A stretch of DNA of 64,000 nucleotides from Hedera helix (taxonomy: Eukaryota; Streptophyta; Magnoliopsida; Apiales; Araliaceae): positions 17,062,665 to 17,126,664 of the forward strand of contig OX359280.1 in NCBI GenBank assembly GCA_947179155.2, given 5' to 3'. A program made the translations under genes and the position numbers. Within the stretch, counting starts at the first letter, position 1; each line of letters starts with the position of its first letter. A model generated the notes under the pieces. That model made no database searches, had not been told where the DNA came from, and saw only the letters and a list, made by a program, of their open reading frames with translations. Positions 1 to 10,918 of the stretch are shown here, piece after piece.

Positions 1-28
1 ATTTTCAAAGTTACAAATGAACACCGCC

Positions 29-727
29 CGGGTCTCGTCTCCGGCGGGTCATTTTGGAAGGTCAGGTGTTGTTTCTGACGGATTGTTTTTGAATGGGTCA
101 GGTATTATTTCTGACGGATTATTTTTGAAGGGGTCAGGTATTGTTTCTGACGGGTCATTTTTTGAATCGGTCAGGTATTGTTTCTGACGAATCGGTCAGG
201 TATTGTTTCTGACGGATTGTTTTTGAATGGGTCAGGTATTGTTTCTGGCGGATTGTTTTTGAATGGGTCAGGTATTGTTTCTGACGGATTGTTTTTGAAG
301 GGGTCAGGTATTGTTTCTGACGGATTGTTTGAAGGGGTCAGGTATTGTTTCTGACAGGTCATTTTTTGAATCGGTCAGGTATTGTTTCTGACGGATCGGT
401 CAGTATTGTTTCTGACGGATTGTTTTTGAATGGGTCAGGTATTGTTTCTAACGGATTGTTTTTGAAGGGGTCAGGTATTGTTTCTGACGGATTGTTTGAA
501 GGGGTCAGGTATTGTTTCTAACGGGTCATTTTTTGAATCGGTCAGGTATTGTTTCTGATGGATCGGTCAGGTATTGTTTCTGACGGGTTATTTTTGAATG
601 GGTCAGGTATTGTTTCTGACGGGTCGCTTTTGAATTGGTCAGGTATTGTTTCTGATGGGTCGCTTTTGAATTGGTCAGGTATTGTTTCTGACGGGTCGTT
701 TTTGTAATTGCCGGGTCTCGTCTCCGG
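29..727. repeat. 36-bp minisatellite, about 19 units, in the Ogre 3' region
   Basis: About 19 contiguous copies of a 33-37 bp unit (a few shorter) built on the core GGTCAGGTATTGTTTCTGAC. The first and last bases of the core form a dyad, GTCAG and CTGAC around a 9-base loop, and it is kept in nearly all copies. Common unit lengths (36, 33) are multiples of three, so the minus strand (the element's sense strand) stays open and would encode a 12-residue repeat centred on PSETIPDPFK. The array is bracketed by the same 16-bp direct repeat CGGGTCTCGTCTCCGG at 29-44 and 712-727. I infer a hypervariable 3' untranslated minisatellite rather than a real protein. Confidence 0.9.
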
Positions 728-2370
728 AATCGCTGTGTATTGTCCCAAATGGACTTGCAGGGTATTGTACATCATAAAAAATGCAATAATTCTTGAGGAA
801 ATTTAAAAGGAAAGCGTACCTGATTAGTTTGTGGGGCCTCCTTGGGATTCGTCCTCGTAAATCGTTTTTGCCATCCACTTCTTTTGGTTGGACTTGTCCT
901 TCTTGTTGATTAGCTGAAGGTGCTTCAGACAGTTGTTTTCCAATTCCTTAATGTTCCATAGATTTTGGGTGCATCGGATCGTGGAAGTTTCCCGCTGCCA
1001 TGTCCTTCCGATAAATGGCACCGGTACTCGTGACGCCGACAGTCTCTTACCTGTGATTTTCTTTTCATCTACGTTTTATATACACGAATGCGCAGATGTT
1101 ATGCATGGATCAATAGATATGCTTGGAATGGAAATGACCCTTGTTTAGTCAAATGATACAATTTTTCACGTGTCGTTCTTTTTGACTACTCAGTTGTGTC
1201 ATGCCTTATTTGGGAGGACAGTTTCTGGACTTCAAGGTTGGTTCGTTGAATCGCATGCCCCTGATCGTTTCTCTGTCGGGGAATTGTATCTGTCGTTTTG
1301 AATGCCCAATCGACTTATCCAGGGCTCCTCATCCTGCTGGCTCACAGATCGTCATGTCTTTGAATTTGGGGTGTAGGGACTTCCTCTTATGCCTAGACTC
1401 TGGGCTGATATCTAGGTGATCCTCTTGTCATTTGATCGTATGCATTGATAGCTCTTGACTCTCATCTGATTGGGGCAGTCCATTTGGCTTTTTGCGATGA
1501 CTGACGACTATGTTGCCCTTCCTCGCCTTTTAATCGACCAGCTCTGACGTCCGGAATTATATCGCTCTTGCATATGCTCGCTCGAGTATCGAGGTAATGT
1601 CAACGTGCATCAGACCGAGGTCGTCAAAATCCATTGATGGTCGTGGGGAAAGTTTGTTGAGGAGGAGTCTGATACAAATTTGGGCTTCCTTCATTTCCGT
1701 AATTTCCAACATGCCCCAGCCTTTACTTGTGTTCTTGTCGAGGATTCGTATGGGAAGTCATTTCGTTGGTCATGCCGAGTTACCCACACCAATTCATAAC
1801 CTGAACAAGTAACAAATGCTAAATGCTCGACGGTTCAGGTCGGCGGGGTTAACTCTGATATTACTGAACATCTCAACAATAGAGCAGATAAAATGGAATG
1901 CTCATGATTATGCAATTTGGCTCGTGTCCGTGATGTTTTCGTTTTATCGTTAAAAAATTTGACATCGAGATGGATCTCTTTTGTTCGTGAATCATGAGTG
2001 TATTAACTTGACATTGAATGAATTGTGAATGTATTAAGAGTCACCCTCGATTTCACCTTTTTTTTCTTTTTTTTTTCATTTGACGAGTTATGAAATCGTA
2101 AGAAAACATTTAAGCATTCATGGTCAATATACGTGAGTATGATTAAATTCAAAAACTACCTTCCTTTATCAAATGTATTCCGGCTTCATTCTCGCTATCG
2201 TTATTCACAGAAATAGCGTCATATGGCAAGTGCACTGTGCGATGCATCCTTCAATTAGGGGCCTCTTTTCCGTGACTTTAGATGAGCTTTTTCTCCTTTG
2301 GTCGAACATTTTTTCTTTTTCTTTTTTTTCCGACTCCGCATTTCCCTTTCCGTATCCACTTAACTTGCCT
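728..2370 (-). other. Noncoding Ogre 3' region
   Basis: No supported coding sequence on either strand; open frames are short (under 110 codons) and show no domain. It contains a T-rich stretch near 2058-2078 and several GCCCCAGCC-type motifs (also near 3385) that look like diverged duplicated blocks. Interpreted as part of the long noncoding region after gag. Confidence 0.55.
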
Positions 2371-2860
2371 CGTTCTCTTAGGCTATTCAGAGTTACCCAT
2401 TTAACGAGCTTTAGATCAATGACTCCCAAACCATGCGGCTTTAGGGCATTAGGTGTAAAGACACCCCTTCGGGTTTACTTGCTCGAGTAACAAAGGCCAC
2501 GCTTCGATACAAGTTAAGTGATTTACCGCATTTACTCCTCGTCTGACTCTGTGCAAGATTCGTTTTCTTAGGCTTGAGTTACCCATGTAGCGAGCGTTGG
2601 GCCGGCGACTCCCAAATCAGATGACTTTAGGGCGCCAGGTGTGAAGACACCCCTCAGGCTTAATTACGCGAATAACCCATGCCACGATTCGAATCTGCTC
2701 AGGTCTCGGCAGCTGTAATGCTCGTTTTCTTAGGCTCTGAGTTACCCATGTAACGAGCGTTGGGCCGGCGACTCCCAAATCAGACGACTTTAGGGCGCCA
2801 GGTGTGAAGACACCCCTCAGGCTTAATTACTCGAATAACTCAGGCCACGATTCGAGGCAT
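2371..2860. repeat. Tandem repeat, three copies of about 160-190 bp
   Basis: Three head-to-tail copies begin with CGTT(C/T)TCTTAGG at 2371, 2561 and 2723, each followed by GTTACCCAT, a GACTCCCAAA block, CTTTAGGGC and AAGACACCCCT. Copies 2 and 3 are nearly identical, copy 1 is diverged. It lies in the same noncoding Ogre region as the 36-bp array but shares no sequence with it. Confidence 0.85.
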
Positions 2861-3832
2861 TTGATTCATTTTTATTTACCCTCCGACTCTGCATCAACTG
2901 TCATCATTATCGTCATAGTTTTATACCCCACATCTGAAAGTTGGTGCAAACGCAAAGTGCAGACTTGCCTATGAGGTGGATTCTGCTTCGAACGACACTT
3001 CGAAATCAGGTCTTTGTTGAACAATTTTAATCATCTAACCATACTCACGAGTCTGCTCCACGGATGCTTCTTAGAATTAATTCGATTCCTAACAAGTCAA
3101 ATAAAATTTTCTCTTTCCAAAAGTAATGTTAGAGTTAAACTATGTACAGTCTTAATATATGTACACGGAGACAGGAAAGAAATAAAGAGATGAAATGAGT
3201 TGTATCTTACCTGTGGGTCCTTGTATTCTGAAAGAGCTTTGACTGGACATGACCAATTGATCGTATAACTCTAATGATGTTGTCGTGCGCAGACGCGATC
3301 ACATCATAGATGTCGAATTGTGCACTATCCTTCCATGGATGGTTGATGAATGCCGTAGTGTTGAGTCGTCCTCGATTTCGAAATTGCCCCAGCCTTGATT
3401 GTCGTCAAGGCCGTCGCTTCGTGGTGTCTTTGACAGGTAGGCTGATGAGATGCTGGGAACCTGATAATCCTTTGCCTTTGATTAGGTTGGAAGTGTACTC
3501 CGATGGTTTGACAGGAGAACGGGTCGCCTGAGTCATTGATCGTTTAATTGTAAAACTATCGAAGGGACCTATAGATTTTTTTCAAGGATTAGACCGCGCC
3601 AAAGTGGCTGCCTACGTACTCCTATAGGAAGAGGAGATCAGGTCTTACGTAGTTCAGGCTTCAATAGCACACAAGATTGCTTGTTTTTGTTTTTGTTTTT
3701 TTTTTTTTTTGTTTTTTTTTTATTTTAAGAAAACATAACATAATAATGCATGGAAAAATAGAACAAGACATAACACCAAGCAGCCAAGATCGTCCCCACC
3801 CTTTTTGGGCCTCGCAATCGTATTCTTTGAAT
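2861..3832 (-). other. Noncoding spacer after Ogre gag
   Basis: No coding sequence. At about 3595-3665 lies a block with CTGCCTACGTACTCC followed by GGATCAGGTCTTACGTAGTTC-like sequence with a TACGTA core, resembling a block seen in noncoding regions of Ogre-type elements. A T-rich tract (3684-3724) follows. Pol is expected here and is missing. Confidence 0.55.
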
Positions 3833-5944
3833 TTACCATTTCATGGTTCGCTGAGGCTTGACAATCCGTTCGTCGGTGTTCAGACTCCCCATTGCGGTGA
3901 TCTCAATGTCGTTTGCCATTTTTAGTTCTCCTCTTTCGACAAGATTTTGAATTTTGTGCTGCAACGCCCAACACTCCTCAGTATCATGCCCTGGTGAGTT
4001 AGAATGATAGAGGCAAATTTATGTAGGATCGTATCGTTTAGACTTGGGGTCTGTCGGTGGCAGCAACTCCGTAATCTTTCCCCGGCTGATCAGAAGATGC
4101 AATATTTCCGCCTTTGATTTGTTCAAAGGGGTGAACTTTCGATCTCTTGGGAATGCTGCTTGGTCTTTCCCTTTTGAGGGTTCACACTTGTCCGAGTGGT
4201 TACCAAGGCTCCATTGGTGGGATCGTCTAGCATCTTTATTATTTTTATTTCCCTGCTCTTTCAGTCTGTTTTGATCTTCTTGAGTCAGCCGGTTTTCCTG
4301 GGAGAGATCCTGGTTTGACATTTGTTTATCCTCTTCTTCCTTTTGGTCTCTCAGTAAGTGGGTGAAGAGTTTCCTCGTAAGATTATGTTGGTGTACCACC
4401 AGGTCTGCCAATTGCTTCACTTGATGCCTAACCAACTTCAATTCTTGCCTAATGACCTTAACTTCCTCCAGACATTCACATCCAAGGACATTTGTTTCGC
4501 TCATTTGGGGGCATTCTTCGATCTTTCGTATGTATTTGCAATTAAGATCTACCCCGATATTTCCTGACCCAATCATGCTCACCTCATCTGTTTCGTATTG
4601 TGGCAAATGGCTGACGTTGACATCTGGTCGTTCAACTATAATGTCCCCCCTATAGATCAAGTTCTGTATCTTATGTTTTAATGACCAACAGTCTTGAGTA
4701 TCATGCCCAGGAGATTCTGAGTGATAAGCGCATCGTTTGCGGGGGTCAAATCTCTTGCCTCTTGAATCGATGGGTGGAGCTAGCTCAGTCATTTTGTCCT
4801 TGGCGACCAATAATGCCAATACGTTCTCAAGGGAATCGCCTAGAGGAGTGAATCTTCGACTATCTGTTCGGTTAAACTTCCTGTGTCTGCCTGGACCCTG
4901 GTTGACTGTGGCCTGCTGCTGTAGTTGCAGATGGTTTCCATTTACTGAGGCAGGGGGACCATTGTTGGGTTTCCACGATTGTTCCTGCGAAACAAAGGAC
5001 ACATCTACCTCTTCCTGACTCCGCCTGGGTACAATGTCGTGCTCTTTGGCTCGAAGGTGCTCAACTATGGCCTCCAATGCTATGAAATCTCTGATTTTCC
5101 CAGTCCTTAAACCTATTTCAGTCATCTCACCATGTTTGATCATCTCTGAAAAAGGTTTGCCTATTCTATCCAATATTCTTTCATAATAAGGAGCCTCTTG
5201 TATGTCTATGAAGGTCATCACCATCTCAGCCTCATCCATTGGAGGGTTTACTTGTGCGGCCATCCTTCTCCACCGTTGAGCGTAATCTCTGAAGGATTCA
5301 TTGGTCTGCTTCCTGATCTTTGTCATCTGGTATCGGTCCGGGGCCATTTGGGATTGAAAGTTGTATTACGTCAGGAAGGTGTGGGCCAGCTCCTCCCAAT
5401 TATGAATTTCAGCATTATCCAACCTCGTATACCAGGTCCTAGCCTCCCCTGTCAGGCTTTTCTAGAATAACTGCATTCTCAACGACTCGTCCTCAACATA
5501 TGCCCCTAGTTCTCCGATGTAGACTTTCAGATGCGTGTAAGGATCCCTCGACCCGTTATACTTTTCAAATTCGGGGAGTTTGAACTTCTCGGGATATCTG
5601 GTTCCCGGAAAGATGCACAAATTGGAGTAGTTAACACTTCCATATGACCTGATCCCCTTCATAGTTTTTATGGCCTCTTCCATCTGCTTTAACTTTTTGC
5701 TGACACTGCTGGCTACCTCATCTTTTGGGATGATAATAACTTGCTTTGGTGGTTCAACCTTCGGAGTTTCTATGGTCGGCCCACTCCCTTGAGATGATGG
5801 CCCCGGCGGGTCCTCGGGTTGTGGCCCAGATTTTAGCTTAAAATGCTCCTTGAGCAACATGGTCAGCTCTGTCATTTGATTTCTCACAGCATCGAATTCT
5901 TCCCGAGATACGGGAGCCGGATTAGGATTAGGGTTCTCAGCCAT
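3833..5944 (-). pseudogene. gag: Ogre-type gag polyprotein, with in-frame stops
   Basis: One frame of about 704 codons from the ATG at 5944 to a TAA at 3835-3833. The start was chosen because the protein there begins MAENPNPNPAP followed by a helical segment; an upstream ATG at 6019 only adds an unconserved extension. The middle carries the retrotransposon gag core (FKLPEFEKYNGSRDPYTHL, then SLTGEARTWYTRL and YAQRWRRMAAQV). The C-terminal half has two copies of a zinc-knuckle-like module: a FTPL segment, a DPRKRCAYHS block and GHDTQDCW in the first, and CLYHSNSPGHDTEECW in the second. Three in-frame stops break it: TAG at 5464-5462 (where a Gln is expected), TAA at 5368-5366, and TAA at 4021-4019 just before the second module. 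In a live element it would form the virus-like particle and bind RNA. Long antisense frames here are shadows. Confidence 0.85.
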
Positions 5945-6719
5945 TTCGATTGTTGACTCTCTGGCTTTCTTGGATCGGAGACGAGTTTGGGGAGCAATCC
6001 TGTGAATAAAACACACCAAGATTTAGTTTCGGAAACGACATTGGCAGATGCATGCTAAAGCAAATATTTTTTGCGTTTTTGAGTTTTGTAATCTTTTTCT
6101 GCAAAACAGGGTGAGTATTCCTTTATTTTAACCAAGGTATGACATTGTGCAAGTATGATGCTCTCCAAGCTGTCCCTGTAAAGCAGAGGTTAGTACTTTT
6201 ATTTTGACAAAGCGGGAGGTACAAAATGTTTGACTTAGGTATGATGTCATGTGCGTAAAACGTAAAAGGGTATGAAGAGACTTCCACGCGTTTGGGTTTA
6301 TCTGGGGCTGACCTACCCTAAGTTACTCTCGCGGGCTTTTTGGCATGAAGGTTCCCAGATCTTCGCAATATAGTAGAAGGGAATAAATCCAATCTTTCAA
6401 TTGGATTGGATCTGAGTGGATGCTTTTCCTGAGCCTCGCCGGGGAGCACCCCTTTGAGTCCAGTAATCCACATCCGACGGGTTTGCCTCAGGAGGAGGAA
6501 CTGCTCAACATACATTCATCATTCATTCATCGTTCCTCACCGTATGCAAATGATGACATTACAGTAAAGCATTTGTAAAGCAATCACAAAACTCGCATAT
6601 TCATTCATACACGCCCAAAAAGTAGATCAATCGTAAGTAACACAACACACCCATATTTTTTAGATTTTTAAAGGATAGGAAAACATCAGGATTTTAAACG
6701 CGGCTTAAGCCCTCTAATG
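5945..6719 (-). other. Ogre leader between primer site and gag
   Basis: About 775 bp between the primer-binding site and the gag start. No convincing coding sequence: the longest minus-strand frame (6515-6318) shows no domain. Autonomous Ogre elements usually carry an extra ORF upstream of gag; I do not see a clear one here. Confidence 0.5.
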
Positions 6720-6737
6720 TCCCCAGCGGAGTCGCCA
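6720..6737 (-). promoter_or_regulatory. Primer-binding site, tRNA-Arg type
   Basis: Minus-strand TGGCGACTCCGCTGGGGA, two bases inside the LTR end. It is complementary to the 3' end of a plant tRNA-Arg including its CCA tail, the primer known for Ogre elements. Confidence 0.85.
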
Positions 6738-6739
6738 AC

Positions 6740-7998
6740 TGTCGACGCCGGGATTTCGTCGTTTCGTTTTTTATAATTAAAAGCCCTTTCCAATTTTAGC
6801 ATTTTGAATTAAATGTGATTTTGAAAAGGGTCGGCTTAATGTCGACGGGTTTTGAAAGATCGATTTATTTATGAGCCAATTGACCAGAGCCGCCAGTTGG
6901 TATATTTGAAATGGATGTACCAACTCATCCGAATTTTATTTTCGTAATTGCTGGCTCATATGTGACTCCGAGTTAATTGGTCCGCTAACCGAGATTCATA
7001 GAGTTCGGGGGCTTACTTAAGCGAGGGGAAGGTGTTAGGCACCCCCCGACATCCGTGAAACACGGTTACCGCAATCTCGATATTTTTCTATCCTTTTAAA
7101 TCCTAAAACATGTGGGGGGGTGTGTGTGTGTGTGTGTGTGTGTGCGCCTAAATGAATGTTTGTGGTGAATTTTCGCATAAAAGTTGCTTTAATTTTATAT
7201 GGCAAATGTGTTTTATCGAGAAAGTGTTTTAGACGTCTTTTGACCCAAATGACAAGGCTTCGCTTTTTATAATAAAGATTGATTTTAATTCCGAAAACGA
7301 TGAGGGTTTTTATTAGATGTCATTTTCATAAAACAATAGTTTTTAAACTTTTGTCAAATAGGAATCGAGACTATACATTGCCTTCTAACAGTAAATATAA
7401 ATAAAATGAAGGCAACTTCTAGAACTCTTTAACCCTATGCACAAAGTTTAATAAAAACGTTTATTTATTTTTTCGAAAACATCTTTTATGACACTTCAAA
7501 CCAAATATAGCCTTTTCGTCAAACAAGGATCAAAGTTTCGCAAAAACTCTTTACTTTTTAAACCTCGTGTATCTAATATCCTAATTTGATTCTTTTTAGA
7601 AAATCTTTATCGTTTGCCTTATTTTGGAAAACCGTTTTTTGTGTCGTAAATCAAAACAAACATTCAAAACGTGTCGGGGTTATCCATGGGCATGTGAGCC
7701 ATCTAGACAACCCCAAACACCCACAATCACATATCTTTATTATTACGGGGCCTTAACCCGAACATCGTAAGCGTAGTGGCCATTAGTCACCCTTTGTGAT
7801 CAGCTCAGGTTTTTCTGGATCAAATGTTTGCCTTGCCTCAAGTGACCAGATGCTCGTTGTCCGTTGTGGCGGCTTTGACCGTAAATCGCTGGGGTGGCTT
7901 TGTGTTGGGGTCCACCTTCCTTTTCGCATGTCGGGTCAAATGACGATTTTGCCCTCCTGTCAGGGTTAGTGGAAAAGTGCAAAATTTGGGTGTCTACA
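6740..7998 (-). repeat. 5' LTR of the Ogre-like element
   Basis: On the minus strand the LTR begins TGTAGACACC at 7998 and ends GGCGTCGACA at 6740, so its termini form an imperfect inverted repeat (TGTAGACACC and TGTCGACGCC). It is 1259 bp and directly followed by the primer site. A G-run and (TG)n microsatellite lies at 7113-7144. Confidence 0.85.
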
Positions 7999-9942
7999 CT
8001 CCATGATGGTAGGTTTACTATATTTATGAAGATATATGGTTAAATATGCTCAATATGTATATTAACATGCCTTGTATGCAAAAAGATTGAGGAAAAGTTC
8101 ATGTGAACATGTTTTAAAACAAAACCCTAGTTTGATGTCTAGTTTGTTGGTTTGTAATCTAAGTTATGAAAGTAGTTTATGTGATTTCTATGACTTGTAT
8201 GCTAGATCTATGAGTTTCGATCGTAACAAAACTTGAATCTTTGAAAAATGTGGTAAAATGAGCAAGTTATGGTCTTTGCATCAAAAGAGCTCGTTTTAAA
8301 AACCTAGTCGATCGATTGTGATTTTTATGACAAAAATATTTCAAAAATGTGATCGATCTGTCAAATATTAAAGAACATTAAGTTATGAAGATAACAAATT
8401 AAATTTGGTGTTTTTTGGATGTGTGTAATAATTTCTATTGAAGTTTGAATGAAGAAAACAAAGTTGGAAAAATTAGAATTTGTGTTTCTGACTGACCACC
8501 GCAGCACTGGGATTCACAATTGCAGTGGTGAAAGGTTCTGTCCGAGACCGTCGTGGCACTAGTCTCCACTACTGTAGCGGTACTCCGAATTTTTGAAAAA
8601 TAAATTAAGTTAACCGAGTAAGGTCAGGTCATGTTAACCGAGTCCGTTTGGGTCGGTTTAGGTCCAGTTGAGCAGATTATTTTAAAAATTATATTACTAT
8701 TTTTAAACCCAATTTAAATAATTTAAATATTAAAAAATAAATAAAATATTATTAAATGGCTAATAATATTAGAAAATGAATAAAATATTATTAAATAATT
8801 AATAATATTTGAAAATAAATATAATATTATTAAATGATTAATAATATTATTAAGGGATGATAATATTGTTAAGTGTTTGATGTTTAATTATGTGATTCAA
8901 TGTCAACTAAATTAGAATAAGATGCACTAAGGTTATTATTATAAACATATATGTGTTACTAATTGAAAGATCAAACTTATTAATGTTAGGTCTTTCCAAA
9001 GCTTAAATTACTTAGCAGTAATCAGCAATACAAACAAGTTTTTTATTCCTAGACTTGGATTTATTTTACAAGATCCCTAAGTGGTTTAATTATTAAAAAT
9101 TAACCCACATTGATATTAATGTTATTATTCGCACTTGTGTACAATTAAAGACCGTTTCATTATTAAACTGTGAAACATTTAAGTTCTATTATTCATGAAC
9201 TGTTTAATAAATAGTCTATACTAATTGTTCAGCTAGACCTTACATGTATCAATTCAATCATTTGAATATTGTTAAAGTAAATCCAAATTAATAGTTGGTG
9301 CAGACTCTTATAGTAAGATTGAGAACGAATAACCCTAATAAGGGGATTATTATCATAAAACTGACCATTGCATAAGATGTCTGAATGTTATGCATATATA
9401 TATATATAGGGTATAAGAAGTTGATCCTCTCGAATACTAAAATAATAAAAGGGTAAGATGAATGTCTGATTTACTTTAGTATTAGTTCATGGTCCTTAAT
9501 GGTCACTCAACAGTAAAGATTCAATCATTTCATTATATATTGTTCAAACCTCAAAAAATATTTTTATTCAATCATGATATATCATTCTTATATTCATTGT
9601 TTACTTAAACTTGATGAGCAAGCTATATATCATGATATTTTTCAGATAAGTCCGAAAGCTCTAAAAAGAACAAATGCAAAGGAAAAGTCCAAGAATAGCT
9701 TAATTTGAATGTTAGTTAATCCTTTAACTGTTGTAATTGGCTTATGTAAACCCTTTTTGAACAATCAAAGTGTATGTTTTGTTTTGTGTTAAGGTTGATA
9801 AACCTTGGGAATATTGCAGAACCTTATTGTAATGAACAATTTATGTTTATTTATTCCGCTTTAGTTTATAAAATATGTTTGAAGATGATGAAACGTGAGC
9901 ACCAAACTTGAGGTTATGGAACCTGAATTTAAGGGCGTCACA
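7999..9942 (+). repeat. Partial 5' LTR of D
   Basis: Ends with GGGCGTCACA at 9942 just before the primer site; its start lies left of the window, beyond the Ogre insertion. It holds a GC-rich island (8490-8575) in otherwise AT-rich DNA and an AT-rich stretch of AATAATATT/AATATTATT motifs (8690-8890), the same layout as the LTR of element A. The part 8900-9680 has no recognised content and could hide another diverged LTR. Confidence 0.7.
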
Positions 9943-9945
9943 AGT

Positions 9946-9957
9946 TGGTATCAGAGT
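9946..9957 (+). promoter_or_regulatory. Primer-binding site, initiator tRNA-Met
   Basis: TGGTATCAGAG, three bases after the LTR end, matches the complement of the plant initiator tRNA-Met 3' end (TGGTATCAGAGC) used by most chromoviruses and many copia elements. Confidence 0.85.
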
Positions 9958-10140
9958 TGTAGGTTATAAAACTTTAGGTTACGAAACCTTATAAGAGTTA
10001 ACTCACATCGAGTTTTAGAAGATGGATTTTTGGAAATTCATCAAATTAAGTTATAACACAATAGAATATACTTTTATTTCATCAATGAATATATTTTATT
10101 GCGATACTGATGTCGTTTATTTGTCTATTGTGATTGTAAG

Positions 10141-10918
10141 ATGTCTGAGGTTAGACAGACTAGTCATGTAGTAGAGGAGGAGTTCAATGATATCCATGTG
10201 GATATTGTACAGCCGCTGGTGGCTAAGACTGAGATAGATCCCTAGGAGGATCATGAGGCTGATGAGGAGCTGGATGAGGTGCAGTATTATACCTCACCAG
10301 AGGAGTTGCCTGAGGATCACCTTACATACTAGTTAGCTAATAGGAATCTAAAGCTCAAGGATAGAGTTCATCATTTGGAGGAAGAGAATTAGACCCACCA
10401 AAATATGGAGGACCAGTACAAGACGTTGGCGTATCAGTTAGCTAGAGAGAAGGCTAATCTTATCAAGAAGCAACAGGAGGACGAACACATGATAACAACA
10501 TTAGAGGATGATGTTGCTTTAGAAGAAAAGATGTTAGAGTACAAGGACTCGATAGATTATATTGGGGAATTGACATATGAGTTGGTTGATCAGGATACTG
10601 AGCTGCGGGCTAAGCTAGCAAAGTCAGAGCAAAAATTAGTAGAGGTAGAGCTGAAGCTTCAGCAGATGTAGACGGAGAAGCAGGCTATTGAGGCCTACTT
10701 GGCAGGATGAGATAAAGGTGAGAAATGAGATGGAAGCTCAGCGAGACACTGCCTATGAGCAAATGCTTAAGATGAAGGACAAGGTGAGGGAGAAGAAAGT
10801 GAAGTTAGATAGGACAACATATGTCTATCACTCTTTATTTGGAAAACTTCATAGCAGGTGCACTTGTACCCAGTTGAGGGTTACTAGGCACAACACATTA
10901 TCAGCCGCAGTCGAGTGA
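10141..10918 (+). pseudogene. Extra coiled-coil ORF upstream of gag in D
   Basis: A frame starting with ATG at 10141 (MSEVRQTSHVVEEEF) runs about 550 bp with four in-frame TAG codons, then continues after a frameshift near 10685 to a stop at 10918. The N-terminus is acidic (runs of D and E); the rest is rich in E, K, L and Q with heptad-like spacing, for example LAKSEQKLVEVELKLQQM, indicating a long coiled coil. No zinc knuckle, protease or gag core is visible. All four stops fit CAG (Gln) changed to TAG. It lies between the primer site and gag, where chromoviruses normally have only a leader. It could be an element-specific accessory protein or a captured host coiled-coil fragment; I do not recognise the family. 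Confidence 0.6.

Larger units (their letters stand above)
1..7998 (-). mobile_element. Ogre/Tat-like Ty3/gypsy retrotransposon, 5' part
   Basis: Read on the minus strand the order is 5' LTR (7998-6740), tRNA-Arg-type primer site, leader, gag (5944-3833), then about 3.8 kb of noncoding DNA with two tandem-repeat arrays running off the left edge. No protease, reverse transcriptase, RNase H or integrase is seen where they should follow gag, so this copy is non-autonomous or has lost pol. The tRNA-Arg site, the gag family and a 3' untranslated region rich in tandem repeats are all traits known for the Ogre branch of Tat elements. The element lies in the 5' LTR of the chromovirus D; the bases flanking it on the right are ctcca (7999-8003), and the matching duplication should lie left of the window. 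Confidence 0.8.

Noticed and set aside
29..727. CRISPR-like array
   Set aside because: Units are contiguous copies of the same sequence with no unique spacers, and the context is a plant retrotransposon.
171..775. Secreted or antigen-like repeat protein from the 12-residue repeat ORFs
   Set aside because: No signal peptide or conserved start, frames break where units vary; best explained by a 36-bp minisatellite.
2173..2490. 105-codon plus-strand ORF
   Set aside because: Lies in the Ogre noncoding region and tandem repeat, antisense to the element, no domain.
4044..5470. Several plus-strand ORFs of 67-93 codons
   Set aside because: Antisense shadows of the Ogre gag on the minus strand.
8900..9680. 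A separate copia LTR within the D LTR
   Set aside because: A start-like TGTTAGGTC near 8983 and a CCCTAATAAGGGG word were noticed, but no end pair or duplication could be found.
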